Origin: an uncultured Planctomycetota bacterium
Lineage (GTDB): Bacteria > Planctomycetota > Phycisphaerae > UBA1845 > UTPLA1
DNA: 64,000 nucleotides
NCBI GenBank assembly: GCA_900696465.1
Contig: CAADGE010000027.1
Coordinates: 205,998-269,997 of the forward strand
Direction of reading: 5' to 3'
Shown piece after piece: positions 27,720 to 36,705 of this stretch (its first letter is position 1; each line of letters starts with the position of its first letter). Made by a program: the position numbers and the translations under genes. The notes beneath the pieces are model-generated. The model worked only from the letters and a program-made list of their open reading frames with translations, made no database searches and was not told where the DNA came from.

Positions 27720-29504
27720 ATGCCAGATCGTCATCGTGCCGCAGTCTCAGCACTCCCTGAGTTCGAAATCAAATTTGCTACCGCGATTCGGAAGACGCTG
27801 AAGGCGGGCTATCAGTTTTCCGATTTTCGGGCTGATCTGCTGGCCGGGCTGGTTGTCGGCGTGGTGGCGCTGCCGCTGTCGATGGCCCTGGCGATTGCCT
27901 CCGGAGTGCCACCGCAGCACGGTATCTATACGGCGATCATTGCGGGCGGGCTCGCGGCCCTGCTTGGTGGGTCGTCCGTGCAGGTCACCGGGCCGACGGC
28001 TGCTTTCGTGGTGATCCTGGCGCCGATATCTGCGAAATTCGGCCTCGGCGGGTTGCTGCTCGCGACGATGATGGCTGGCGCGCTGCTGGTGATCGCGGGG
28101 TGCGTTCGACTTGGGCGGCTGATCGAGTTCATTCCGTACCCGGTCACTACAGGTTTTACCAGCGGCATCGCCGTGGTCATCGCCACCTTGCAGCTCAAAG
28201 ACTTTCTGGGCCTCTCGATCGACAAGATGCCCGAGCACTACCTGGAGAAATTGCAGGCCATTTATCTGGCGCTGCCTTCGGTGCACTGGGCGGACCTTGC
28301 CGTCGGTGCCGGGACACTTCTGCTGCTGATCGTGCTGCCGCGCCTGACCCGGCGCGTGCCCGCGCCGCTGATCGCTTTGCCCCTTACTGCACTGGTTGCG
28401 GTCGCGCTCTCGAAATACGTGGAGGGATTCGAAGTCGCAACGATCCGCAGTCGATTCTCCTATGTGATCGGTGGTGTCATGCACGGCGGCATTCCTCAAT
28501 TGCCGCCGATGCCGATCCTGCCCTGGCTTGCGTCCGGATCGGACGGGCAGCCGCTGGCGCTCACGCTGGAGATCATTCGCGACCTGGGTGCATCGGCTTT
28601 TGCAATTGCGGTTCTCGGTGCGATCGAGTCGCTCCTGTCGGCTGTCGTGGCGGATGGCATGACCGGTCTCAAGCATGATCCCGATGCCGAGCTGATCGGA
28701 CAGGGTCTGGGCAATATGATCGCTCCCTTCTTCGGAGGCATCGCCGCGACCGGCGCGATCGCGCGTACGGCGACCAACATCCGCTGCGGTGCGCGCTCAC
28801 CGGTTGCGTCGCTGACTCATGCCTTGTTCATTCTGCTGGCGGTTGTGTCGATCGCGCCGCTGCTGGGATATCTGCCGATGGCTTCGATGGCTGCGTTGCT
28901 CCTCGTCGTAGCTTGGAACATGAGCGAGGTTCGGCACTTTGCCCATGTCGTTCGGACCGGGCCGGGAAGCGATGTGCTGGTGCTGTTGACGTGCTTCGGG
29001 CTGACGGTCATTTTCGACATGGTGATCGCGGTAAGCGTCGGCGTGGTACTCGCGGCGATTTTATTTATGCGGCGGATGGCGGAGGTGGCCAGCGTGCGGC
29101 TCATCAGCTCGGGGCCGGAGCATCCAACGGTCTTCCTGCCGCCCGGAGTGATGATCTATGAGATCGCCGGCCCTTTGTTCTTCGGTGCGGCACAGAAGGC
29201 CATGAGCGCGTTGCGGACCGTAGAAGGCGGCGTGCGAATGGTGATTCTTGATCTGAGTGCCGTCCCGTTGATGGACGCGACAGGTCTGGTCAATCTGGAG
29301 TCGGCTGTTGAGCGATTGCGTAAGTCCGGCATCCGGATCATTCTCGCCGGCGTGCAGGCGCAGCCCCTGCGGGTGATGGCCCGGGCCGGGTGGAAACAGC
29401 ATCACGAATGGATGACGATACGGCGATCTCTCGATGACGGTATTGCGCTGGCTTGGGCGCGACATGCGGATGAAGCGCCGAACGCGGTGCCCACCTCGGC
29501 CTGA
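27720..29504 (+). CDS. SulP-family anion transporter with STAS domain
   Basis: The 594-residue protein has a SulP membrane domain (~40-445). It shows DLLAGLVVGVVALPLSMALA, ASGVPPQHGIYTAIIAGG, GPTAAFVVIL and GQGLGNMIAPFFGGIAATGA. A C-terminal STAS domain (~465-570) contains ILDLSAVPLMDATGLVNL. Family members move sulfate, bicarbonate or C4-dicarboxylates across the inner membrane, with the STAS domain as a regulatory module. The substrate is not decidable. It stands between the threonine-catabolism pair and aroC, apparently its own unit. Confidence 0.93.
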   Translation: MPDRHRAAVSALPEFEIKFATAIRKTLKAGYQFSDFRADLLAGLVVGVVALPLSMALAIASGVPPQHGIYTAIIAGGLAALLGGSSVQVTGPTAAFVVILAPISAKFGLGGLLLATMMAGALLVIAGCVRLGRLIEFIPYPVTTGFTSGIAVVIATLQLKDFLGLSIDKMPEHYLEKLQAIYLALPSVHWADLAVGAGTLLLLIVLPRLTRRVPAPLIALPLTALVAVALSKYVEGFEVATIRSRFSYVIGGVMHGGIPQLPPMPILPWLASGSDGQPLALTLEIIRDLGASAFAIAVLGAIESLLSAVVADGMTGLKHDPDAELIGQGLGNMIAPFFGGIAATGAIARTATNIRCGARSPVASLTHALFILLAVVSIAPLLGYLPMASMAALLLVVAWNMSEVRHFAHVVRTGPGSDVLVLLTCFGLTVIFDMVIAVSVGVVLAAILFMRRMAEVASVRLISSGPEHPTVFLPPGVMIYEIAGPLFFGAAQKAMSALRTVEGGVRMVILDLSAVPLMDATGLVNLESAVERLRKSGIRIILAGVQAQPLRVMARAGWKQHHEWMTIRRSLDDGIALAWARHADEAPNAVPTSA

Positions 29505-29570
29505 AGCATCCGTTCTTGTGCATCGGAGAGAGTGAAGCCCGAAGCGCATCCGGCCGATTATAATGGCGGT

Positions 29571-30728
29571 ATGGCCCATCTTGATTATCGCACGGCGGGA
29601 GAGTCGCACGGTCAGGCACTGATCGCCCTGGTGGAGGGCCTGCCTGCGGGACTGCGGATTGATCTCGATGCCATCAATGCGGCACTGAAGCGCCGGCAGG
29701 GCGGCTTTGGTCGCGGCGGCCGGATGAAGATTGAGCACGATCAGGCGAACATCCTCTCCGGTGTGCGCGGCGGTGTCACGATCGCGTCGCCGATGGCGAT
29801 TCAGATCGCTAACAAGGACTGGCGGATCGATCAGGCGCCGCCGGTGAGCAGACCCCGACCGGGTCATGCGGATTATGCCGGGGCGATGAAATGGCTGACG
29901 ACGGACTGTCGGGCGACGCTGGAGCGGGCCAGCGCCCGGGAAACGGCGGCGCGCGTGGCTGCGGGCGCCGTAGCAGCGCTGCTCTTGAAAGAGTTCGGGA
30001 TCGAAGTTGCGGGCTTCGTCGTGCAGATCGGGACGGTGCGGTCGAGTGTTGCGGCGAACGCAACGGCTGCGGAGTTGTGTGCGGCACGCGATGCAAGTGA
30101 GGTCTATTGTCCGGACGCCGCGGCATCGGCGCGGATGATCGAGGCGATCAAGCAGGCGAAGGCGGATAAGGATACGCTCGGCGGTGTCGTCGAGGTCAGG
30201 GCGTTTGGTTTGCCGCCGGGCGTTGGAAGCTGCGTGCGCTGGCAGGACAAGCTGGACGGTCGGCTGATGGCGGCGGTGGGTTCGATACAGGCGTTCAAGG
30301 GCGTGGAGATCGGGCTGGGCTTCGGCTGTGCGGAGCGGCCGGGCAGCGCCGTGCACGACGAAATCGACTACGACGCGGCGCAGCGGGATACGTCGAACTT
30401 GGGATTCGTGCGACGGTCGAACAACGCCGGCGGACTGGAAGGCGGTATGACGAACGGGATGCCGCTGGTAGTGCGCGGGGTGATGAAGCCGATCAGCACG
30501 TTGCTCCGGGGGCTGGATAGTGTCAACCTTGAGACACTTTCCGCAGAACGAAGCGACTATGAGCGCAGCGACATCTGCGCGGTTCCGGCGGCAAGCGTGG
30601 TGGCGGAGTACGTCGTGGCTTTCGAAATCGCACGGGCCTTCCTGGAGAAATTCGGTGGCGACACGATGCAGGAAGTCCGCGCTGGCTGGCAGGTCTTTCT
30701 CGAAGAAGCTCGACGACTTGCACCCTGA
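29571..30728 (+). CDS. aroC: Chorismate synthase
   Basis: The 385-residue enzyme starts at ATG 29571 (MAHLDYRTAGESHGQAL). It converts 5-enolpyruvylshikimate-3-phosphate to chorismate using reduced FMN, the last common step to aromatic amino acids. Signatures are GESHG at the start, RQGGFGRGGRMKIEHDQ (~44), RPGHADYAGAMKW (~96), FKGVEIGLGFG (~243) and RRSNNAGGLEGGMTNG (~285). The length is that of the long bacterial form. A start 39 bases earlier is possible, but the family begins at this Met. Confidence 0.96.
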   Translation: MAHLDYRTAGESHGQALIALVEGLPAGLRIDLDAINAALKRRQGGFGRGGRMKIEHDQANILSGVRGGVTIASPMAIQIANKDWRIDQAPPVSRPRPGHADYAGAMKWLTTDCRATLERASARETAARVAAGAVAALLLKEFGIEVAGFVVQIGTVRSSVAANATAAELCAARDASEVYCPDAAASARMIEAIKQAKADKDTLGGVVEVRAFGLPPGVGSCVRWQDKLDGRLMAAVGSIQAFKGVEIGLGFGCAERPGSAVHDEIDYDAAQRDTSNLGFVRRSNNAGGLEGGMTNGMPLVVRGVMKPISTLLRGLDSVNLETLSAERSDYERSDICAVPAASVVAEYVVAFEIARAFLEKFGGDTMQEVRAGWQVFLEEARRLAP

Positions 30729-30847
30729 CAGGCGGGCGATCCGCATCCACGTGAATTCTGGTCTTGGGATGGTAGACGCAGCGCGTGATCGGGCATGAGA
30801 CCGCATCCTGCGTGAGCCGGTCAGGCATCCTACGTTATACTTCTATT

Positions 30848-32410
30848 GTGCTGCCGCACCGAAAAATCCTGTTGAGCATCGTCGTGCTTGTCGTTGGCGG
30901 TTCCCTGACCTGGACGGCCGTCTACGGGCTTCATCTGCGCAGCGATGCTTACCGCCGCGAGGTAGAGGCGGACCTGACGGAGTTCTTCGAGCTGCCCAGC
31001 GAAGTGGGGCGGATTCGCGGACGTACTTTCTCCAGCCGGGCATTTGAGAATGTCATCGTCTGGCTGCCGGATCGGCGCGATCGCGTCTTTCAGTGTGACA
31101 CCGCCGTCTGGCGGGAACTCAAACGCAAAGATCTCGAGGAGAATGAGCTCGACCTCATCCGCGGCGTGCTCAATCTCGGCAACGACAGTTGGGCGCGAGA
31201 AGACTACCGACAGGTGCTTGAGTCCGGTCTCGGGCACAATTTCGAGGATCTGCACCTGAAGCGCATCTCACTCGAGGGCTTTGAGATCAATTTCACCCGC
31301 GGCGGTCTGATGCTCTGTTGCCGTGAGACTTCCGGCCTGATCGACATGAGCGCGCCCGGCGACGGCATCGCCCGGCTGCACGCCTACGAGCTCAATGGTC
31401 ATCGCATCAGCCAGGGTGTACAGATTCATGCGCGTTTTCTGCCGAGCAGCGGGTTGCAGGTCTCCGAACTGATTCTCACGCTGCCGCGCGTTCCGTTGAC
31501 CGTCATCGGGCTGGAATCCTTCCTGGGCGGGTCGGTCACGCAGGGCTCTTTTGCAGGTAACCTGCACTACCTCGATGCGGACGGCGATCATGAACTCTGG
31601 CTCAGAGGCGATCTCGAAGAGGTAGACCTCAGCGAGTTGACGCGCATCCTGCCCTATGGGCCGCTGGAAGGTCGCTTCTCGGTCAACGTGGATGCCGCCC
31701 GGGTAGCGCAAGAGGTGGTGACGCATTTCCGCGGGCGCGGTCGCATCCGGGGTCTTCGGCTGGAGCCGCTAGGGGCCTTGCTCGGACAGGCCGGTACCGG
31801 CGGCACGGCGGCCTTCGAGTTTGACACGATCGACCTGGCCCTCGGGCGGATCAATCGCCTGCGCTTCAGCGGTATCGTCAACAACGTTTCCCTGAGGGAG
31901 TGGCTTCGTTCCTGGGGCAGAGGTACGGCGACTGGTCAGGTCACGATCCTGGTGAACAACCTCGATGTTGTCGACGATGCCATCAAGTCGGCTGATATTG
32001 AAATTCGTGTTCTACCGCCCGCGGATGGTCCGGGACTGATTGATCGTCAGCTTCTTCTGACGGCCGCCGAGCAGATGCTCGATTTCACCTGGCCGGCCAG
32101 TCTGCCGCAGCGGATCCTGCCCGAGCAGGTTGAGTATGCCGAGTTCGGCATGCGGCTGCTCGTTCGTGATAACCGCCTGCGGATACTCGGGACGCACGGA
32201 CCAGACGGCGAGACCATCCTGACGATCAAGGTCGGCGGGATGGCATTCGGAATCATCAAGGAGCAGACCGGCTCGATCGACCTGGCACCCATGCTGGCGG
32301 ATATCCGGCGGCGAGCAAAAACCTACGATACCGATCGGGTACGCGACTGGTGGAAAGCTCGCAGATCGCCGGTGCGCACGGAACCGTCGCCAAGAAAGCC
32401 CGGTGAGTAA
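30848..32410 (+). CDS. Single-span envelope protein, AsmA/TamB-like
   Basis: The product is about 520 residues with an N-terminal signal anchor (HRKILLSIVVLVVGGSLTWTAV, described from ~residue 4) and a long beta-rich extracytoplasmic region. This includes RISLEGFEINFTRGGLM, SELILTLPRVPLTVIG, a Gly-rich LLGQAGTGGTAAFEF segment and ADIEIRVLPPADGPGLID. The pattern resembles AsmA-like proteins of the bridge-type lipid transport superfamily; this is inferred from composition, not a firm match. The start is uncertain: GTG 30848 puts the anchor at the N-terminus, GTG 30785 adds 21 residues, and no ATG or ribosome site decides it. Confidence 0.6.
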   Translation: MLPHRKILLSIVVLVVGGSLTWTAVYGLHLRSDAYRREVEADLTEFFELPSEVGRIRGRTFSSRAFENVIVWLPDRRDRVFQCDTAVWRELKRKDLEENELDLIRGVLNLGNDSWAREDYRQVLESGLGHNFEDLHLKRISLEGFEINFTRGGLMLCCRETSGLIDMSAPGDGIARLHAYELNGHRISQGVQIHARFLPSSGLQVSELILTLPRVPLTVIGLESFLGGSVTQGSFAGNLHYLDADGDHELWLRGDLEEVDLSELTRILPYGPLEGRFSVNVDAARVAQEVVTHFRGRGRIRGLRLEPLGALLGQAGTGGTAAFEFDTIDLALGRINRLRFSGIVNNVSLREWLRSWGRGTATGQVTILVNNLDVVDDAIKSADIEIRVLPPADGPGLIDRQLLLTAAEQMLDFTWPASLPQRILPEQVEYAEFGMRLLVRDNRLRILGTHGPDGETILTIKVGGMAFGIIKEQTGSIDLAPMLADIRRRAKTYDTDRVRDWWKARRSPVRTEPSPRKPGE

Positions 32411-32604
32411 GGGTATGTCACGATGCGATGGCACCTGAGTTGCTCTGGAAAGCTGTCCTCTTTGATGGTATGGACCTTGCAGGATGCCAAAGCAGGAGAC
32501 TGCGCGGCAATTGAAGGGAACCGCTCTCTGCCTTGCGCGGCAGGCGACTTTGGAGTCTGCAACCGGATTGGATGACGGTGTGGACAGGGGGTGACATGGC
32601 GATG

Positions 32605-32630
32605 CCCGGGTGTTAGCATGTTGACCCGGG
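32605..32630. promoter_or_regulatory. Inverted repeat upstream of HTH gene
   Basis: CCCGGGT (32605-32611) and ACCCGGG (32624-32630) form a perfect seven-base inverted repeat with a 12-base spacer, 70 bases before the HTH gene start. A dyad of this size and place could be an operator for that protein or a transcript hairpin. The rest of the 289-base gap 32411-32699 shows nothing recognised. Confidence 0.4.
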
Positions 32631-32699
32631 GTGAGCGGCGCAGCGTTTCGCCGTGTCAGCCCGAGCTGGGGGGAAGTTCATCGCAGGAGTCATTTCAAG

Positions 32700-32987
32700 A
32701 TGTCCAAGACATTGGTGGTCGACGGCAATCACTTGAAGCGCATGATGCAATTGTGCCGCATCCTGAGCAGCGGGGGCGGTACGACGCTGGCGCAGCTTCG
32801 CGGAAAGCTCAAGGCCTCGCGCCGGACTGTTTTTCGCGACTTGGCGGCGCTGGGCGATCTGGGCATCAAGGTGGACCTCGGCGACAAGGGCTATCGGATC
32901 AAGCAGAGCAGCTCCGTATGCCGGAAGATGATCGCTGATAGCCACACGAAAGCGCTGAATCGATTGCTGAGTACCTGCCTGAAGTAA
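32700..32987 (+). CDS. Small HTH (winged-helix, DeoR/HTH_11-like) protein
   Basis: The 95-residue product starts at ATG 32700 after a CAGGAG ribosome site. Residues ~9-65 form one winged helix: HLKRMMQLCRILSSGGGTTL, AQLRGKLKASRRTVFRDLAA (recognition helix) and the wing DLGDKGYRIKQ. This matches the N-terminal HTH of DeoR/WYL-type regulators, but no effector domain follows. It may be a stand-alone DNA-binding protein or the stump of a longer regulator. Beyond its stop begins a repeat-rich gap. Confidence 0.7.
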   Translation: MSKTLVVDGNHLKRMMQLCRILSSGGGTTLAQLRGKLKASRRTVFRDLAALGDLGIKVDLGDKGYRIKQSSSVCRKMIADSHTKALNRLLSTCLK

Positions 32988-33222
32988 CCGCCGCGTCGCT
33001 TCCCAACCTTGCGTTTCTGCACGGGACGGGGCTGCGGTGGTTTTCGATGACATGGCCGTGGCACCTGTCGGCTGTGCACGAGATCGTTGCACATCTTTCC
33101 AATCTTCAGCCCGTCGTGATGGGTCGCTGCGAAGCGGAGCGCGAGCGAGAGGCCTTTCATCATTACGACGATCGGACGTCCACGCGAGGCGTTGTGAATC
33201 GCTCGATTCTCTGGTGCGTAAT

Positions 33223-33368
33223 GCATGGCCGCTCAGAGCCGCAGCCATGCCACCCGCCCGCGGGACACCCTGGGGTGCTGCGGGCTGGCAGTTTGGTAGG
33301 GTGGGCATTGCCCGCCCTTTTTGCGCCACGGGGAATGCGATGGTGGGCAATGACCACCCTACCAAACT
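33223..33368. repeat. Composite palindromic repeat (REP/MITE-like)
   Basis: Two dyads lie in the 612-base gap 32988-33599. The first is GCATGGC (33223-33229) with GCCATGC (33244-33250). The second has arms of 28 bases (33290-33317 and 33341-33368), 25 of 28 matching, whose core reads GTAGGGTGGGCATTGCCC and is itself palindromic. No ORF fits inside, and a transposase is absent. The form is that of a non-autonomous palindromic element. Sequence after 33368 has coding-like character, as if an old gene had been interrupted. Confidence 0.65.
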
Positions 33369-33599
33369 CTACAGGCGGAGCAGATCCGCCGCATGATCGA
33401 CAAGATGCGCGAACTGAGATTGTCGCTGGAGCACTCGCGGTGGAAGCAAGTCTGGTTGTTCACACGACTGACGAAACACCATGTGGATGGTGAAATAACG
33501 GCGTGCTCAAGCGAAACCAGCCGCTCGCGCTCCGGGTTTGGTTCTGGTCCGAACCGGAGCAATTCGGAATGGTGAAGCTGCGGGGATGGTGTTGGCGTT

Positions 33600-34487
33600 C
33601 TAACTGATGGCCACGAACTTGCGGATATTCTTGACCAGATCATCCGCGGTCTGCGGCTTTGAGAGATCAAAGGGCAGGAAGCTGCCGTGGTTGTGGTCGC
33701 TGGCGAGGATGATCAGCCGATCAAACTCGACGGTGTAGCCCATCTCCTGCGGTTGATGGCCGGTGATGAAGATGTCGGCTTCGACGGTCTTGCCGAACTT
33801 TTCCAACTGTTCGGGCGTCTGGTTGCGGCCCCAGACGAGGTTGAAGATGCTACGGTTGTTTCGCAGGTCCTCGGGCGTCGGCACGCGTTTGAAGATCGTC
33901 GGGTCGAAGTCGGCCATGTCGTGGGCGTTGGGCAGGGAATGAGACATCCAGATTCGATTCGGCGTAATGACGGCGAGCGGGAAGGAGCCAATAAACTCGT
34001 TCATGGCGGAGAGGACGGCGGCGGCGCTCTCTCCGCCGTAGGCCATGGCGACAGAGTCGTTGTAATCGTCCAGCACGAGGCGGCCGTTCTTGGCGATGGG
34101 GTAACCGGTGAACTGCGCGAGCTCGTGATTGGACTGCAGGAAGTGCACCTGCTCCGGAAACTCGCATTTGTAACGGGCCGCCAGCAGCAGCAGCTCGTGG
34201 GAATGGTCGATGGCGTCGCCGCGTTTTTCGGCGTGGACCATTTCATGGAGAATGACGTGGCGCGCGGGGGTGCGATCGAGCACGGCGTAGCGCTTGAGTT
34301 TTTCAAAATTACGCACGTTGCCGTGGAGATCGCCGGTCATGACGCACTGGCCGTACGCGGGCAGGCGGATCAGGCCGCCCTCTCGATGGGGGTCTTCCAG
34401 GTTCAGCCGGGCGGCTTCGCGGAAGGTGGCGACGGCCTCGCGGGCATCAAAATGAGTGATCGTGGACATGAATGAAGAAATCGACAT
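33600..34487 (-). CDS. Calcineurin-like (PPP-type) metallophosphoesterase
   Basis: The 295-residue protein has phosphoesterase motifs: CVMTGDLHGNVRNFEKL (~49, metal ligands), VHFLQSNHELAQFTG (~113, the GNHE equivalent), WMSHSLPNAHD (~180) and FITGHQPQEMGYTV (~245, distal His). This order is that of serine/threonine phosphatase PPP-like enzymes. Substrate unknown: protein phosphate or a nucleotide. No membrane segment. The ATG at 34487 or 34469 may be used; neither has a strong ribosome site. The adjacent 243-base gap 34488-34730 holds nothing recognised. Confidence 0.83.
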   Translation of the reverse strand: MSISSFMSTITHFDAREAVATFREAARLNLEDPHREGGLIRLPAYGQCVMTGDLHGNVRNFEKLKRYAVLDRTPARHVILHEMVHAEKRGDAIDHSHELLLLAARYKCEFPEQVHFLQSNHELAQFTGYPIAKNGRLVLDDYNDSVAMAYGGESAAAVLSAMNEFIGSFPLAVITPNRIWMSHSLPNAHDMADFDPTIFKRVPTPEDLRNNRSIFNLVWGRNQTPEQLEKFGKTVEADIFITGHQPQEMGYTVEFDRLIILASDHNHGSFLPFDLSKPQTADDLVKNIRKFVAIS

Positions 34488-34730
34488 TTATCCGGTTCGA
34501 ACTGCGGCGGCACTTCGAAACCGGAAGGCCAACACGTCGGTGGATGATTCTTGTTACCCCTCGGCGAGCCGAGGAGGTAATCCTGGGCGGGCCGTCAACA
34601 ATGAACGATTCAGGATGCTTCTGACTTCTGGGGCTATCGTAGGGTTCCCGCGACGTGGGGTCAAGCGGCGGGGCGACTTCAGTGCGGCCAACAGATGCGT
34701 GGATTTGCGTCAGTGTTCAGAGCGACGCGT

Positions 34731-35417
34731 TCAATCTCTGCACAATGCATTTTCAGCGGCGGTCAGGGCGCGGGAGAACTCGGCGGCGGTTTCTGCGGCG
34801 CGGAGATTTTCCTGCAATGTTCTATCAATCAGCAGGCGACAGAGGCGACCGAGAAAGAGCAGGTGATCAGTCTGGCTGGGGCAGCAGATAAGAAAGAACA
34901 GATCGGTCAACCCGCCGTCGCGCTGGCCGAAGACGATCGGCTGGGCGGTGCGAGCCGCGGCGATGACCGGTGCCTCGAGGTAGAGCGGCCGATTGGGGTG
35001 TGGAATGGCTACGCCGTCCTGAAGGGCAGTGGATGACTGGGCCTCGCGTTCCTGAAGCGACTGAAAAAGTGCGGCGGAATCAATCGTGGAATCGGCTTCC
35101 TCGGCGAGGCGGGACAACTCCCGCAGGATGGAGGTCCGGGTCTTGGCCATCAAATTCACGGCGATGGCGGAGTCTCGGAGGATCGGAGCGAGGAGCTGGG
35201 TTGCCGGCGCGACGGGATGGCGGTCTTTCCGGCGTCGCTCGGGCAGGGTTTCCATGTTCTGCTCGATCCAGTTCCAGACATCTCCGGCGCGGAACTGCCA
35301 CTGGCCGCGGACCTTCTCGGCGGGCAGAATCTTCTGCTCGGCCATGCGGATGACCTCGCGGGCAGAGACGTGGAGACTTGCTGCCACGTCGTTGACACTG
35401 AGGATGGTACGGGGCAT
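34731..35417 (-). CDS. HTH-PTS EIIA (Ntr-type) fusion protein
   Basis: The 228-residue protein from ATG 35417 (ribosome site GGAG) joins an excisionase/MerR-like HTH (residues ~4-55, ILSVNDVAASLHVSAREVIR then VRGQWQFRAGDVWNWI) to a PTS EIIA type-2 domain (~75-225). The EIIA phospho-acceptor is His140 in GVAIPHPN. EIIA(Ntr) proteins are phosphorylated by the nitrogen-PTS and act as regulators. The fused HTH suggests DNA binding controlled by phosphorylation. It is co-directional with rnd, 58 bases downstream of that gene's stop. Confidence 0.82.
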   Translation of the reverse strand: MPRTILSVNDVAASLHVSAREVIRMAEQKILPAEKVRGQWQFRAGDVWNWIEQNMETLPERRRKDRHPVAPATQLLAPILRDSAIAVNLMAKTRTSILRELSRLAEEADSTIDSAALFQSLQEREAQSSTALQDGVAIPHPNRPLYLEAPVIAAARTAQPIVFGQRDGGLTDLFFLICCPSQTDHLLFLGRLCRLLIDRTLQENLRAAETAAEFSRALTAAENALCRD

Positions 35418-35475
35418 GTGCTCGCTCCGACCGGGACTGACGGCGCTTGCCGATGCATTCAAGATAACCGGTCGG

Positions 35476-36657
35476 TTACTCAATCACCAAGCGGCTTGAC
35501 TTACCCTGACGAACAAGACGAACGGCGGCGCGACCGGTGAGGACGCGTTCCAGCAGGTCGCCGACGGCCCCCGCGCGCCAGCCGTTGCGCAGTGCCGGCG
35601 TGGCCTCGGGGGTTTGGCCTTCCTGAGCAGAATTGAGAAACAGGCGGAGATCCTGCTTGGTGGCCAGCAGGGAGTAGGCCAGGTCGTGCTGCTCGCAGTA
35701 GATGCGCAAAATGGTGCTGAGGAAGGAGAGCAGGAGCTCTTCTTCGGCGGATGGCTCGTCGAGCGGCGGCTCAGGCCAGCTCTCCGGCGGAGACTGGTGA
35801 GCGGCGGAGATGGCCTCGGAGAAACGTTTGAGGTCTGAGTTGGAGATGTTCAGGCCTCGAAGCGTTCGCATGCGGTCGATGTCGGTCCAGCCACGTCGGG
35901 CCAGTTCGACCAGGAGGTGGTCCTTGAGGATGGCCCGAGCGGGGCGGTTGTAACGCTGTGCGAGTTCATCGCGCTGCTGGAGGAGGGCGTGCGCGACGGC
36001 GAGTTGCTTGCGCGTCAGCGTGGCCGTGCCTTTGAGGCGCTTGGCGCGTCGGGCGTCGCTGCTGGATTGGGAGACGGTCCGGCAGAGCTGTTGGCATTCC
36101 TCGATGAGCCATTGCGTGCGGCCGAGTTTTTCCAATCGACGAGCGAGGTGACGATCAATCGCCGGCAGGTGGATGACATCTTCCACGGCATAGCGAATCT
36201 GCTCCTCACCGAGCGGGCGGCGGCGCCAGTCGGTGAGGGTTTGCGATTTGTGCAGCTTGACCTTTATGGTTTCGCTCGTCAGGCGCGAGAGACTAATGGG
36301 GTAGCCGAGCCCGGCGAAGCCGGCGGCGATCTGGAGGTCGACGATATTTGCCGGTGGTCGACCGACACGTTTCATACACTGGGCCAGGTCTTCTCCGCCG
36401 GCGTGAACGATCTTCCGCACGGCTGGATCGGCGACGAGATTCCAGAGGCGGGTGCAGTCAAGATCGGCGGCGAGCGGATCGGCGACGGCGTGGCAAGTTT
36501 CGGTGGCGATCTGGAGCAGGCAGATTTCGGGCTGGTAGCTGTCTTCGCCGACGAACTCGGTGTCGAAGGCAAAGGCACCTTCGGCGCGCAGGGTGTCGCA
36601 CAGTCGATCAAGATCGCCTTGGCGGGTGATCAGGAGCGGGTCGAAGGATTGCGACAT
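35476..36657 (-). CDS. rnd: Ribonuclease D
   Basis: The 393-residue enzyme is a 3'-5' exoribonuclease of the DEDDy group, acting in tRNA and small-RNA maturation. Exo motifs are FAFDTEFVGEDSY (~29), IVHAGGEDLAQCMKRVG (~84) and the Tyr-type motif III IRYAVEDVIHLPAI (~155). An HRDC-like domain (~210-290) with RKQLAVAHALLQQRDELAQR follows. The order matches RNase D rather than the exonuclease domain of Pol I. It probably forms a unit with the HTH-EIIA gene downstream. Confidence 0.92.
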   Translation of the reverse strand: MSQSFDPLLITRQGDLDRLCDTLRAEGAFAFDTEFVGEDSYQPEICLLQIATETCHAVADPLAADLDCTRLWNLVADPAVRKIVHAGGEDLAQCMKRVGRPPANIVDLQIAAGFAGLGYPISLSRLTSETIKVKLHKSQTLTDWRRRPLGEEQIRYAVEDVIHLPAIDRHLARRLEKLGRTQWLIEECQQLCRTVSQSSSDARRAKRLKGTATLTRKQLAVAHALLQQRDELAQRYNRPARAILKDHLLVELARRGWTDIDRMRTLRGLNISNSDLKRFSEAISAAHQSPPESWPEPPLDEPSAEEELLLSFLSTILRIYCEQHDLAYSLLATKQDLRLFLNSAQEGQTPEATPALRNGWRAGAVGDLLERVLTGRAAVRLVRQGKSSRLVIE

Positions 36658-36705
36658 GGTCCGTATGGGGACGACTGAGTCTTCGGGTCGGAGCCGCCGG
36701 ACGCC

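Noticed and set aside
29061..30806. 581-codon minus-strand frame over sulP and aroC
   Set aside because: Arg/His-rich antisense translation; the plus-strand genes are clear homologs.
32988..33289. Several short plus- and minus-strand frames in the repeat-rich gap
   Set aside because: No ribosome site, no motif, and they run through the palindromes; treated as non-coding or decayed sequence.
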